Part shown: positions 12,856 through 34,137 of the stretch, in pieces
Position numbering within the stretch: the stretch's first letter is position 1
Layout: each line of letters begins with the position of its first letter
Source: Tubulanus polymorphus
Taxonomy: Eukaryota; Nemertea; Palaeonemertea; Tubulaniformes; Tubulanidae
Direction: 5' to 3'
Length of the DNA: 64,000 bases
Assembly: GCF_964204645.1 (NCBI RefSeq)
Contig: NC_134034.1
Location: 13,273,962 to 13,337,961, forward strand
The notes under the pieces: generated by a model
The model's database searches: none
The model's input: only the letters and a program-made list of their open reading frames with translations
What the model was told of the DNA's origin: nothing
Program-made: the position numbers and the translations under genes

Positions 12856-13480
12856 ATTCGACTCGGGCGATATCTATAATAATCCGTTGTGTTCGTCGTG
12901 CAAGTCGTGATAATATTCAACGAGAAAATGCGCCCGGCCGCTATCCTCTCACGTGTTTAAACATTCAAATATTAATCCGTTACTACAATCGCGCTATAAT
13001 TACGGCCACATTTTGATATTGTAAATGTATGTAAAAATCTATCACATTATTACATACACCATTCATATATGTGTGAATTTAATCGGTATTTGTTCAGACG
13101 CGACGATCACGTGTGGCTCGAAAACACCGGTTAAAATTCCATATTCAGCCAGGCAAGGCGCTGTTCAAATCTATATACGTTTATCGGTAACAGTAATAGG
13201 TCGACTGGGTTAAATAGTTTACAGTGTATAAAAGCACTATCCGTCTCTCGACGCTTTACTGATGCGACACCGGGTTAACACGACCCTTCTTATCATGTCT
13301 GTATAGGCCTCGCGCTGTGTCAGCCACGAACGAGATTTAATTCTATGCCACACTCCGTTATTACGCGTTTTATTTGCCTATTTACACGCTGGTTTATAGG
13401 CAGCGGGAAGGACCGCTTGAAAACGGGGCCCCGTGTGCGCAATAAGTCGATGGCCCTTAACTTCGAAATCGAATTGTACG

Positions 13481-13543
<63 letters not shown>

Positions 13544-14819
13544 CATATGTGACAAATGCTATAGTATATATATATATATTCAATTATTTTGAGTCGATAT
13601 ATCGAATTCGCATGTGTTGCGTGTAAAACCAGTTCGTTTGAGTTTTTGTGAAGTCGCACGTCGTACGTATGTCCGTCCATTCTTGGGAAAAGTGCGTGAC
13701 CCCTATATCGACAAGATTTGACTGTTTGTAAAAGGTCACAGTTGTTGTTAATGAGTTGGACACTCAGTGATACATCTATTTTTCGTATTCAATTGTATCG
13801 TAGCGTAAAAGGCGTGAGTTTGTTTAGACCATGGACTCGACGATGAAGTTTTAGAACCCATCGCTATTTTAGGTCCCTGATTTACAACAGTCCCAATACG
13901 CTACCGACTTCCCTGATTCTCAACTCGGTGAAATATTTACAGCAGTCCCAACACGCTACCGAGTTCCCTGATTCTCAACTCGGTGAAATATTAACAGCAG
14001 TCCCAACACGCTACCGAGTTCCTGATTCTCAACTCGGTGAAATATTTACAGCAGTCCCAACACGCTACCGAGTTCCCTGATTCTCAACTCGGTGAAATAT
14101 TTACAGCAGTCCAACACGCTACCGAGTTCCCTGATTCTCAACTCGGTGAAATATTTACAGCAGTCTCAACACGCTACCGAGTTCCCTGATTCTCAACTCG
14201 GTGAAATATTTACAGCAGTCCCAACACGCTACCGAGTTCCCTGATTCTCAACTCGGTGAAATATTTACAGCAGTTCCAACACGTTACCGAGTTCCCTGAT
14301 TCTCAACTCGGTGAAATATTTACAGCAGTCCCAACACGCTACCGAGTTCCCTGATTCTCAACTCGGTGAAATATTTACAGCAGTCTCAACACGCTACCGA
14401 GTTCCCTGATTCTCAACTCGGTGAAATATTTACAGCAGTCCCAACACGCTACCGAGTTCCCTGATTCTCAACTCGGTGAAATATTTACAGCAGTCCCAAC
14501 ACGCTACCGAGTTCCCTGATTCTCAACTCGGTGAAATAAATATTTACAGCAGTCTCAACACGCTACCGAGTTCCCTGATTCTCAACTCGGTGAAATATTT
14601 ACAGCAGTCCCAACACGCTACCGAGTTCCCTGATTCACAACTCGGTGTCCAGTCAGTTTGATACTGACCTAACAACACACTCGATCGGAAGAAACCGCGA
14701 AGACACCAACTTCCATTGATAAAATCAGTTCCCAGACCGATAATCAATAAACAACGTCAAATCTATTGAACCAATAAGCATCGGGAATTAAAGCTTGTTT
14801 TATTAGGAAAGCTAATATC
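12856..14819. other. intergenic region between TRPC start and FAM221A end
   Basis: Holds the presumed TRPC 5' untranslated region and promoter (no clear TATA or CpG cue seen), a (TA)n tract at 13482-13541 with a shorter run near 13565, and the hairpin satellite described separately. No further exon found. Confidence 0.6.
13870..14650. repeat. 55-bp hairpin satellite, forward array
   Basis: About 14 copies of a 55-bp unit: ctcggtgaaatatttacagc, agtcccaacacgctaccgag, ttccctgattctcaa. Each junction forms a hairpin with the 8-bp stem accgagtt/aactcggt and an 11-base loop. The same satellite is inverted at 24185-25020 and in a shorter form at 47340-47632. Confidence 0.95.
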
Positions 14820-24077
<9,258 letters not shown>

Positions 24078-24184
24078 ATCTGAAAATTATCAGAAAAAGA
24101 AAATTCAACTTGCCACAACATTAATACGACCAATGTATCTCTACGCTATATTGAAAATATGAGTAGTTGACAGATGAGTAGTTG

Positions 24185-25020
24185 GGTGTAAATATTTCAC
24201 TGAGTTTAGAATCAGGGAACTCGGTAGCGTGTTGGGACTGCTGTAAATATTTCACTGAGTTGAGAATCAGGGAACTCGGTAGCGTGTTGGGACTGCTGTA
24301 AATATTTCACCGAGTTGAGAATCAGGGAACTCGGTAGTGTGTTGAGACTGCTGTAAATATTTCACCGAGTTGAGAATCAGGGAACTCGGTAGCGTGTTGG
24401 GACTGCTGTAAATATTTCACCGAGTTGAGAATCAATGAACTCGGTAGCGTTGGGACTGCTGTAAATATTTCACTGAGTTGAGAATCAGGGAACTCGGTAG
24501 CGTGTTGAGACTGCTGTAAATATTTCACCGAGTTGAGAATCAGGGAACTCTGTAACGTGTTGGGACTGCTGTAAATATTTCACCGAGTTGAGAATCAGGG
24601 AACTCGGTAGCGTTGGGACTGCTGTAAATATTTCACCGAGTTGTGAATCAGGGAACTCGGTAGCGTTGGGACTGCTGTAAATATTTCACCGAGTTGAGAA
24701 TCAGGGAACTCGGTAGCGTTGAGACTGCTGTAAATATTTCACCGAGTTGTGAATCAGGGAACTCGGTAGCGTGTTGGGACTGCTGTTAATATTTCACCGA
24801 GTTGAGAATCAGGGAACTCGGTAGCGTTGAGACTGCTGTAAATATTTCACCGAGTTGTGAATCAGGGAACTCGGTAGCGTGTTGGGACTGCTGTTAATAT
24901 TTCACCGAGTTGAGAATCAATGAACTCGGTAGCGTTGGGACTGGTGTAAATATTTCACCGAGTTGTGAATCAGGGAACTCGGTAGCGTTGGGACTGGTAG
25001 GCTGAATATATTTCACCGAC
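24185..25020. repeat. 55-bp hairpin satellite, reverse array
   Basis: About 15 copies of the reverse complement of the unit at 13870-14650, just upstream of the FAM221A start exon. Unit length varies by 2-bp loss (gcgtgttggg against gcgttggg). Confidence 0.95.
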
Positions 25021-26559
25021 TGGATTGAGAATATGGACTAGACTTTAATGGAATTTTTTGTTGTCAGTTTTTTTTTGAGTTCACTGGTACAGAATGAAGG
25101 CATCTTTAAACCGATAAGGCTCAACCAAAATAATTTCTCCCAGCAGGGAGATTAAACGTAGTTCTTCTTCTTGAGTCGCTTGTGTATTTTTTTACAGAAA
25201 TGAGCCTTTTTGGTAAAAGAATTTTCCACCTACCGTTTTTCAAAGCTGTACGGCAGTCTACAGTGTAATGTGTCAGTTTGTTCGTTCTCTGTCACGACTG
25301 GTTTGTTGTTGCTTGGCTTCTCTTGTTCCTGGAAGGCGATACTTTCGACAATAGCCGTGACTGTCGTCAACACCTGAAGGTTCCGAGCTATTACAGTCCA
25401 CAAATCAGTACCTGTCGATCAATTCAATTGTCATTCACAAAAAGTCGCTTAAATTCCTTTCCTTGTTGTTTACATGTTGTCAATGACGCCTGACTAAGCC
25501 GTCCCATTACGCGAAACGTCCCTGTTGGTGAATTAACTAAAACACGTACTCCGGACTCACTGCTGGCAACGCGTACACTGGCATCGGGTCCGACGAATTG
25601 CCTTTAAATTCAGCTTTGTTGACGCCGGGTCAGAAAACCATTCAGAAGAATTCAAATGAATCAAAGTATTCTATACATTTCAGCCAACTTAACTGGTCAA
25701 TGAGATCCGTTAGATTCATTTTATATCCCGATTTTATTCAAATGTTTAAATTAGTGCGGTCACGTGCCACACCACACACAGACTCGGCGTTTGGTGACCG
25801 GTCCGGCACTGGATGTCGACTTGTATTTTGTTAAGGGGCCTTTAATAAAGGCATTGTTATTAATTTAGGGATATTTATAAAGCCGCCCTGGTTTATGGCA
25901 TTACAGTGAGTGTTGAATTCAGTAAATACGAGAATATTTTCTAAAATCGAAAATCTATTTACGTTAGACATCTGTTTAAAATCTAAATTCGCACGGAGGA
26001 TCATTATGGTAAGTACTAGCTATATTTTACATACTCCATATTGTGCCTATTGTTTTAGATGTGCTGGTATACTTTTGGCCTAGCGCGCGGTGATTATTGA
26101 TCGCATCTAAAACTGCTGATTTCTGCGCTATCGGATGGGCACCGTGCGTGATGTATTATAATGGTAAAGTTTAAATTGTTTAGAATTGGCCTATGGACGA
26201 ACATCAGGCGATTTATCGGCTGCTGTTTGTGGAGGTCTAATTAGTCCCATGTGAAAAAAGTGAATCGAATTCCAGTTCAAACTTTGTCGTCCAAAAAGTA
26301 ACCCATGCGTTTGAGGTTTATTCGTAGTTCAAGATACCACCTAGTTTCAAGATGGTGGAATGATTATTGCCGTAGCTAAATTCAGTTTTCTGAAATCTTT
26401 TCAAATTGAAATGTGTAATGCCAAAGACGCCTTGGTTCTCATCGCAGCAACATGAAGAAATCACCAGACGAGGGGGACAGTTTTTTTCACAATAAAACTT
26501 TGCCGAATTCGATGCTGAATATGACCACTGAGCAATTTCCGTTCATATAACGAAGTTAA
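25021..26559. other. no gene supported; possible promoter/first exon at about 25869-26008
   Basis: A TATA-like atatttataaag at about 25866 is followed some 135 bases later by an ATG at 26006 directly abutting a perfect donor (ATG|GTAAGT). That would suit a first exon coding for Met alone, but I found no partner exon. Confidence 0.25.
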
Positions 26560-27090
26560 CTCAGCTCCACAGTTGTGTGTTTATTTTGACTCTGAACCCA
26601 GTTTCACAGTTGTGTGGGTTTAATCTGACTCTGAATCCAGTTCCACAGTTGTGTGCGTTTAATTTGACTTTGAATCCAGATCCACAGTTGTGTGGGTTTA
26701 ATCTGACTCTGAATCCAGTTCCACAGTTGTGCACCAATTTGACTCTGAATCCAGTTCCACAGTTGTGCGGGTTTAATCTGACTCTGAATCCAGTTCCACA
26801 GTTGTGTGGGTTTAATTTGACTCTGAACCCAGTTCCACAGTTGTGTGTTTATTTTGACTCTGAATCCAGTTCCACAGTTGTGTGTTTATTTTGACTCTGA
26901 ATCCAGTTCCACAGTTGTGTGTTTATTTTGACTCTGAATCCAGCGCCACAGTTGTGTGGGTTCAACTTGACTCTGGATGCAGTTCCACAGTTTTATGGCT
27001 TCAATTTGACTTTTGATCCAGTTCCATAGTTATGTGGGTTTAGTTTGAGTCCAGGTCCAAATCCGCATTTGTGTGGGTCCAATTCTACTT
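26560..27090. repeat. 39-bp minisatellite (same as 11575-12030)
   Basis: About 13 copies of the ccagttccacagttgtgtgg unit upstream of the Cys-module gene copy 1. Confidence 0.95.
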
Positions 27091-27336
27091 CAGATATAGG
27101 CTAGGAATTGTATTTCGAATTCACACTCCGGTCTATATTGATTTCAGCTACAATTGTTCTTGAAATATTTATACAAATGTTTGTTCTATGAAAATGATCT
27201 AGCTGACAGGATTCTAACACTCCAAAAACACTCCAAACACTCAAACACTCAAACACTCCAAAAACCTGAATACGATATAAACAGCCAGTTTTCACATGTT
27301 TTTCATCAGTCGACTCAAAGTAGACAAAATTCCATC

Positions 27337-29031
27337 ATGAATTCCGCTGTAATGGTTTGTGTGGTATTGGCCGTTGCCGCTCCAGGTAAGACTATTACTG
27401 AATTTATACTCACGCGCCATCCTCAACTGTAGGGCCTACGTCATTGCACAGAATTGTCTACACGGTGTCGAAATATCAGATTCTGTAGGTAGAAAATACG
27501 TATTTTTTGGGAAGTGTCAGTATAGCGCTTTATAAACTATAATCATTATTATCATGTACCTTTTTTTACTTTTTCTTCAATAGATGAAGAAAATGTTCGC
27601 ATGATAAATAGATTTGTTCATATTCAAACAGTGATTCAAGCATGAGATGACGCATTTCTCTTCAATTCTCCCGCGCGCGTTAGCGTTCAGAGTCGAACCT
27701 GATGGCATCGCTACACTCAGCCACGGCACGAACCCCTGCCACACTAGACCGGGTGCGCAGATACGTGCGTAACTTTGCCGCACGAAGACTTGCGGCACCA
27801 ATCAGATTGCTTGTTGTATAATCGCTGAGGTAATTTCACGGAAGAACTATAAATGTAAAACCCGGACTAAAATAAAACGGGATATCTGATTGGCTGATAA
27901 TGACATCATCTAAGCTGCGCACTCGGTCTAGTGTGACAGGGTTTCGTACATCTTCACCCGTCAAGGGATGCGAACCCACTACGCTAAAGCTGTTCCCCGA
28001 ACCCCTTGACCTCACGAGTCGTTGGAGTCGTTTATACTAGCCGACCAGAATAAGGTCGGGCCAATCACAGCGCTTGTTACAAACGACATTAGGCATGTAT
28101 GGAATTTCCCGGTAAATGGACCAATCAGCGAACACGTAGCGAACGCGGCAGTATTGTCGCACGTTGATATATGACGTCATGCGCAAAAGCGCCGGTAATG
28201 AAATCGCGCGTCGTGAGGCCAGGGGGCTGGTGGGAAGCGAGTTCGGGAGCGATACCGGACTCCTGGCAAGCGAGGATGGGTTTCGTACCGTGGCGATCTG
28301 GATGCCATCAGGTTCGAATCCCGGCTGGGGGAGGATGCAATTCTGGAGGCAATACACATTTTAGTTTTCTTGTCTTTAAAACGTGGCGACGTAAATTGTT
28401 TATTTATAGTTTTCGATACTTTGTCGCGGGAACCAGCGGCAACGGCGAATTTCACTTAATTTTGATATACCATCGGAAAGCCGGGTTCCACGCGTCATCA
28501 AATCCTCATCAACCCGAATCGGCATCTGGTTGTTTGGAACAGGATACTGTATCGCACTTGTTAGAAATTCGTAGCCTTGTTTGCGAACATGAAATTTGTC
28601 GTGAATTGTTTAATTTATCTTCTAAATATTCATTTTACAGTTATGGTTAGGGCTTCCAGTGACCCGTGTGCGGTAGGTTTCTCTGTGGTATTATGTCCAA
28701 AAACTTTTTTTTTTCAAGAATCGAGATGTTAAAAAGGTGGCTCCAAGCATGTGCGAAAACAATATTTTGAATATCTTTACCTTATTTGCAGGCATTGCAA
28801 GCTGCTCACCCATCAATGATCTGTACTGCAAATGGCATGAGCTGTATTTGCAAAAGTCCTCCGATCGACCCCTGCGCGGTAATTATGAAGTGCACTGCAT
28901 AAACACCTCAGTTGCAGACAGATTATACTCATAGATATTATCGTTTTCAGGCATTGCAATCTACTTACCCATCAATGATTTGTACTGCAAATGGCATGAG
29001 CTGTAGTTGCGCAAATCGCCAGTTCTGGTAG
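27337..29031 (+). CDS. modular Cys-exon secreted protein, copy 1
   Basis: Unrecognised small secreted protein, 82 aa. Exons: 27337-27385 (signal peptide MNSAVMVCVVLAVAAP), 28641-28672 (VMVRASSDPCA), 28792-28878 and 28951-29031. The first intron is phase 1 and the others phase 0; every junction is GT-AG. The two last exons are versions of one module: (A/T)LQAA.PSMICTANGMSC, then C, a Pro-rich linker and DPC, giving four Cys per full module; the last module is truncated at NRQFW-stop. The 3' untranslated region (to about 29205, with AATAAA near 29180) is nearly identical to that of copy 2 at 34.1-36.1 kb. An alternative start inside the same exon (28589, MKFVVNCLIYLL) also gives a leader peptide, but the spliced start is preferred because phases match and exon 1 is conserved in both copies. 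Function unknown. Confidence 0.7.
27578..27662 (+). pseudogene. remnant of a modular Cys-exon gene 3' UTR inside intron 1 of copy 1
   Basis: Starts tagatgaagaaaatgttcgc, as do the 3' regions of both intact copies (29119 and 36009), and keeps the tail that matches gagat.acgc.tttctct. It lies just 3' of the signal-peptide exon, upstream of all module exons, so it cannot be this gene's own 3' end. It suggests deletion or unequal exchange between tandem gene copies. Confidence 0.5.
27690..27842 (-). mobile_element. tRNA-derived SINE
   Basis: On the minus strand it shows an A-box-like gtggctgagtgtag and a B box ggttcgactc about 25 bases on. It is nearly identical to 32112-32281 on the plus strand over its whole length, including the attacctcagcgat end. 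Confidence 0.75.
27950..28277 (-). mobile_element. about 300-bp non-coding element in intron 1 of Cys-module copy 1
   Basis: Its reverse complement matches the insertion at about 34620-34920 in intron 1 of copy 2: ends catcctcgcttgcca(gg) and the cacccgtcaa(a)gg/ttcgaatcctttgacggg side. Contains a B-box-like segment. Confidence 0.65.
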
Positions 29032-30446
29032 ATATTTACATTTTACATTATTTCAAACTGAATTGTTCAATGACAGAACCTTTTTCATCAGCCAATCATC
29101 TTTATTTCTTGCAGACAAAATAGATGAAGAAAATGTTCGCATGTTGAACGGATTTGTTCAGTTATTCAAAGATCGATGTAATAAACATGAGATAACGCGT
29201 TTCTCTTGAATTCTAGCAGTTTTCATTTCTTCATTTCGTTTTTCCTTTTTTCGTATTTCGTACATTTCTGGACCTGTTTTTACAGTTAACGAATAAAACC
29301 CACAGTTACATCAGAGCAACAAAAAATACAATAATCATTATTGTATTTTCGTTCCTCTGAAGATGAGGTTTAGTTTGAACCTCAAACTGAAAGGCAATAA
29401 TCTATTTTAAAAAAATGTCGGAAATCGCGGAAAATGTAAGAACTAAATCAGGGAAAACTCGGCGAATTCGACACGTTTCGCAAAAACCTAAAAATACATG
29501 GAAATCTGATGACGTATTATTGACCAGGCGTTTCTTTACTATTACTAACTTAAGGAGGAAACATTCCGGAATCTCTTATTCGTTCGCATTGCGGGAATTT
29601 CTTATTTTTTTCGCAAATTATCCAGATGAGAGTGCGATCCTGGTATCCGAAGTGTAGTTTTACGACATCGACGGTGCAAGCTCCGATGAGGATGGGTTTC
29701 TCCGTCAAGGGGCGCAGTTGGTCCATCACATCTGATGCTGAGTTTGCCTAAAAGTAACACGGGGGCAGTTTTGTGTTTCTAATACACAGCGCATAGTTAA
29801 TTCCGTGGATGCGTCGCGGTCAAACGGTCAGTGCTATGCGCATCGATAGACTGTCAGTAAGAAAGCGGCACAGGCACGCGAGTTTGATGAATAAAATGAT
29901 AGATCTACAGTCTTGATCGATTCTATTTACAGTTATGATAAAAGCGCACACCGCTCCGATAGGTTGACCGATAGTTCGTAATGAATTATGATACTGAAAG
30001 GTCGTCAGTAAATCATCAAGGCAGCAAGCCCGGTTAATCATTAGTCACCGTTCGTTTTTTAGTATTTTTTAATGAGACCAGTGTCAACCTTCCAGATATC
30101 ACTGCGCGCTTATAAACTGAGCTTACTATCGTGGAGCCGCTTGCGTAGTCATGGCTTAAAGACCAGTCTAAGACCAACTTAGTTCTATTAGCCAATCTAA
30201 CAACTTAAGACCGGTCTTATGATCCAAGACCACTTATGGACTTAAGTCACGACGACTGTGCAACGGCTCCAGAAGCCAAAAACGGAGGCAGTTTTCCAGC
30301 TACCGAGGCAATGAGACTGAGTTGCGTTATAACGGCGGTGCACTGAATGAATAAAGTACAATAGATCGCCAGCACATGGAATGCCCATTCGAGAATTACA
30401 CTTTTCGACTTTTTGACAGTTTGCCACCACGCATTGGAGTATCAGA
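29032..30446. other. 3' region of Cys-module copy 1 and intergenic DNA
   Basis: 29290-29400 holds a foldback element (gagcaacaaaaaatacaata) also found at 36232-36315. 30128-30273 is a MITE of the family at 5345 (ends gcttgcgtagtcatggct and gactgtgcaacggctcc). Nothing else recognised. Confidence 0.55.
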
Positions 30447-30519
30447 GCCCGGTTAGCTCAGTCGGTAGAGCATCAGGCTTTTAACCTGAGGGTCGCGGGT
30501 TCGAGTCCCCCACCGGGCG
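30447..30519 (+). tRNA. tRNA-Lys-TTT: tRNA-Lys (anticodon UUU)
   Basis: A complete 73-base cloverleaf without intron: acceptor stem GCCCGGT paired with ACCGGGC, discriminator G, A box TTAGCTCAGTCGG, anticodon stem CAGGC/ACCTG around loop TTTTAA with anticodon TTT, B box GGTTCGAGTCC. TTTT follows about five bases after the end, a pol III terminator. Unlike the SINE heads in the window, all stems pair, so this looks like a working gene. Confidence 0.93.
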
Positions 30520-30784
30520 TCACATTTTGCCTCATATGATTTTGGATAAGTTCAGCTTTCTTATTTTAGTTCTGAGAAACAGACTTTTAGATACTAGTGA
30601 TGAGTTATACATGCAGTATCAATCATAATGTGATTACAAACAAGGCGAAACATCCATATTGTTACATACATGGTTGGGTGCTTGGACAGCTAATTCAGGT
30701 GTCTCATATGGATCCAAGTTATCAGAAAAAAATGATCAAATCTTAACGAAAATTAAAGCGATTAAAGTTTAAACACGAGATAAA

Positions 30785-31245
30785 AAAAACTAAGGGAGAG
30801 AGGGGAGAGAGAGGGAGAGAGGGAGAGAGGGTGAGAGGGAGAGAAAGAGATGGTGGCTTAAAGAGATGGCGATGGTGCTGATGCTTGTTCTGGGGTTGAG
30901 GATGGTGATGGTGGCTATAGAGATGGCGATGGTGCTGATGCTTGTGCTGGGGTTGAGGATGGTGATGGTGGCTATAGAGATGGCGATGGTGCTGATGCTT
31001 GTGCTGGGGTTGAGGATGGTGATGGTGGCTATAGAGATGGCGATGGTGCTGATGCTTGTGCTGGGGTTGAGGATGGTGATGGTGGCTATAGAGATGGCGA
31101 TGGTGCTGATGCTTGTTCTGGGGTTGAGGATGGTGATGGTGGCTATAGAGATGGTGATGGTGCTGATGCTTGTGCTGGGGTTGAGGATGGTGATGGTGGC
31201 TATAGAGATGGTGATGATGGTGATGGTGTTGGTGATTATTGAGGT
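30785..31245. repeat. GA-rich tract and 54-bp minisatellite
   Basis: 30785-30850 is gagaggga-type sequence. 30860-31240 has about seven copies of a 54-bp unit (gatggtggctatagagatgg, cgatggtgctgatgcttgtg, ctggggttgaggat). 54 is a multiple of three, so frames stay open by construction on both strands. Confidence 0.95.
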
Positions 31246-31334
31246 GGTTGACTATGAAGTTCCCAAGATTTTTTAGGGCTATATTCCGGACCTCGAACAC
31301 CAACCTTTCCGTCCCAGACCCATAGAGGAATCAT

Positions 31335-31440
31335 CCTCCCCGGCAGGGATTCGAACCTGATGGCATCGAGATTGCTACGGTACGAGACCCTGCCACACTA
31401 GCCCGAGTGCACAGCAGCTACACGCGCAGCTTAGATGATG
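31335..31440 (-). mobile_element. tRNA-derived SINE fragment
   Basis: Reverse-strand ggttcgaatccctgccg and ccatca core as in the SINEs at 27690 and 32112, with a different head (gtaccgtagcaatctcg). Confidence 0.6.
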
Positions 31441-32111
31441 TCATTACAAGCCTGTAGAAGCAATAGTTATAGGGTTTTATGTGTATGGAAAAGATAGTGC
31501 GTGTGCAGTGTGCACGATAGCGCACACTAGATGAGCGCTGGTGCGCACACTGAATGCAAATGGCTCGGGTTACAAGGAGGGAGTACGTTGAAAAGAAAGA
31601 ACAGCATTTAATTACTATAATTAAAATGTAAGGACTTTTAAGATATGGTAAGTGTAGCACAGGAGGGAGTAGAATGGAAGTAGCCGGGATTGATAATACC
31701 AAATAGGGTAAGGATAGAAGTGGGTGAGGTCAGGTTATAGGAATGTGAAAAATGTACAAAATCGTATATAGGTCTTAAGGTTTTTGAAGTTAAGAGACTT
31801 GGGGAGATAAAGCTGAATAGATAAGCAGTAGAGAGAAAATAAAGTAAAGCTTGATCATACCAGATAGTATAGTAGTTAATATCTGCATAAGGAAGAGGCA
31901 GGTCAGCAAAAGGAACCAGTTACATATAAGATGATCCAGCGGCACAGCATCAGTGAGAAGAACGAGGTGACACAACAAGTGGTACAGAGATTGTTAAGTC
32001 CCTTTACAAGTGGTGAAGATCGTTGTACCATTACAATGGTGGAGATTGTCGTACCATAACAAGCCAATCAGGTATCCCGTTATATTTTAGCCCTTGTTTT
32101 CCCATTTATAG

Positions 32112-32281
32112 TTCTTCCGTGAAATTACCTCAGCGATTGTACAACGAGCAATCTGATTGGTGCCGCAAGTTTTCGTGCGGCAAAGCTGCGCATGTACCTG
32201 CGCATCCGGTCTAGTGTGGCAGGGGTTCGTGCCGTGGCTGAGTGTAGCGATGCCATCAGGTTCGAATCCCTGCCGTGGGAT
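32112..32281 (+). mobile_element. tRNA-derived SINE
   Basis: A-box-like gtggctgagtgtagcgatg and B box ggttcgaatccctgcc, about 170 bp with upstream ctgattggtgccgcaag shared with the reverse copy at 27690-27842. Confidence 0.75.
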
Positions 32282-32869
32282 GATGTAGAGGAATAGGAGG
32301 TTTAGGGCTTAGGATGACTCCGTTCGAGTGGCCTGTCGATCAGCCGCAGGCAGACTGGTTTTCGTAACGGTACATAAACATGTACATATACATATATTGC
32401 ATATGTGTACACGTATATACTAAATACCATTTTCATTCACGCAGTTACTGTTATTCATATGAAATTGCTTCCCAGATCGAAATTCCAGCAGAAAGGCATC
32501 TGCTTAAAATCAACAATTGCCAAGCATCAATATATATATATTTGAAAAATATACCGGCTACGTACCATTTCATATATATTCATATTTGATAATGCGCCTT
32601 TATTGTTTTAGCTGAATATACTTAGTTTTAGTATATGGGCTCGCCGTGAATTGATTATTGATTGAATCGTTGCTCGCACCAGAACTGCGTAGCCTTTGAT
32701 GAAAATTCTCAACTTTTTCAATAGTTGCTTGTGAGGGAACTTCGCTTTATCGGCTATTCGTGGATAAGTAGGCCAAGGTGGAAACCGGGTGGATATATCG
32801 GTAAATTATAATCATTCTAATGAAAAGACAGAAAGATATCAGAACGACTTTGAAAACTGTTGAAATCTA

Positions 32870-33045
32870 GTTCCATATTTGTGTTGTTTAAATTTGTACT
32901 CAGGACACAGTTCCACAGTTGTATGGGTTCAATTTGACTCCGTACCCGGTTCCACAGTTGTATGGGTTCAATTTGACTCCGTACCCAGTTCCACAGTTGT
33001 GTGGATTTAATTTGACTCCGTACCCAGTTCCACAGTTGCATGGCT
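32870..33045. repeat. 39-bp minisatellite, four to five copies
   Basis: Units with ccagttccacagttgt as at 11575 and 26560, immediately before the eroded third Cys-module gene. Confidence 0.9.
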
Positions 33046-33149
33046 ACGATCTGATGATTTTCCATATGGGATGATTTTTTAAAAATTTTCGCTGCACTTC
33101 TTTTTAACCATGTATCGATTCATCCGCAGTTTGTGCAGGAAATATTTCA

Positions 33150-33310
33150 TTAATGTTTACCCGGTGAAACTCTCGGACAGAATTTTATTCAAACACTTCG
33201 AAAACCACTGCATACGATATTGAGCTACCAGTTTAGTCACGTTTATGATCAAACGACTATAAAATTAGACAGAATTTAATCACGAATTTACCTGTATTGC
33301 CAAGTGAAAC
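33150..33310 (+). pseudogene. eroded 5' part of a third modular Cys-exon gene
   Basis: The stretch is a diverged copy of the 5' region of the gene at 34138 (compare 33160-33300 with about 34020-34155): it shares the actctcg.acagaatt and ttcaaacact motifs, then the pre-start block. At the position of the start codon (about 33282-33287) the ATG GAATTC context reads ACGAATTT, so the start is lost. No module exons follow before 33.9 kb. I read it as a remnant of a tandem array of these genes. Confidence 0.5.
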
Positions 33311-33464
33311 GGAAGAGAATGACATTTCATCAAACACTTCCTTAAGGGCGAAATATAGGAGGCATAAAGAAAATCTGATGCCCTTGATCTTAAAAGAAGG
33401 TAGAAAAAGATTTTAACGACTTTTAGAATCCAGGAGTAAATAACAAACAAGTAGTGCTATATAG

Positions 33465-33785
33465 GTTAACTATTTATTTGACGCACGAGCTTTCGCTTAC
33501 TAATGAATAGAAGCTTCATCAGCTGAACGATGACTCATTCACCTCATCAAGGGCGTACTCTTTTATGACCTCCGAAGTCTCCGTTCGAAATCACCGGTTG
33601 GCTCCACACAAAATCCGAATCACACCACCTCGACAGAAAGGAGGTTTCGGAGACTCCAAAAAGTCACGTGACCAATAAAAGAGTACGATTGGAGGCAAAC
33701 GGATTCTCCGATCTGATAAAAGAGTTCGCCCCAAGCGTCTATACATTAGTAGCGAAAGCTTGTACGTCGAATAGAGATAGTTAAT
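33465..33785. mobile_element. foldback element, about 310 bp
   Basis: Left end aactatttatttgacgcacg-agctttcgct and right end agcgaaagcttgtacgtcga-atagagatagtt are inverted repeats; same termini as the small hairpin at 9838-9905. Confidence 0.7.
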
Positions 33786-34137
33786 CTATTATAGTACTAC
33801 TCGTCTCGTTTATCTATTCTAAACCCGGTTAACACGGCTACTCTACGAATCTGCTCGTAGTTGTGTTGGTGCAAGTTGTCTCTGAATTCAATCTCCTGCA
33901 GTGTTACGAGTTTTTGGTTCCATATAGACCGAATTGTTTTTCGAATGTTCACTGCGCAATAGCTTTCCGCCCGACTGTATTGATTTCATCATTGTTCTGG
34001 AAAATGTTCAAATGTTGATTCTATGAAACTCTCGAACAGAATTCTAATTCAAACACTCCATAAACAACTGTATACGATATAAGCTACCTGTTTTACATGT
34101 TTTTCCTCAGTCGACTCAAAGTAGACAAAATTCCATC

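Noticed and set aside
13320-13680. Tyr/Ile-repeat frames
   Set aside because: Translation of the (TA)n tract.
13870-14650. CRISPR-like regular repeat array
   Set aside because: The units are contiguous with no unique spacers, and the DNA is plainly eukaryotic.
29415-29657. 80-codon open frame (starts MSEIAENVRTKSG)
   Set aside because: No family resemblance, no splice partner, next to a foldback element.
30743-31303. His-rich 186-residue frame
   Set aside because: Made almost wholly of the 54-bp minisatellite; no leader or splice context.
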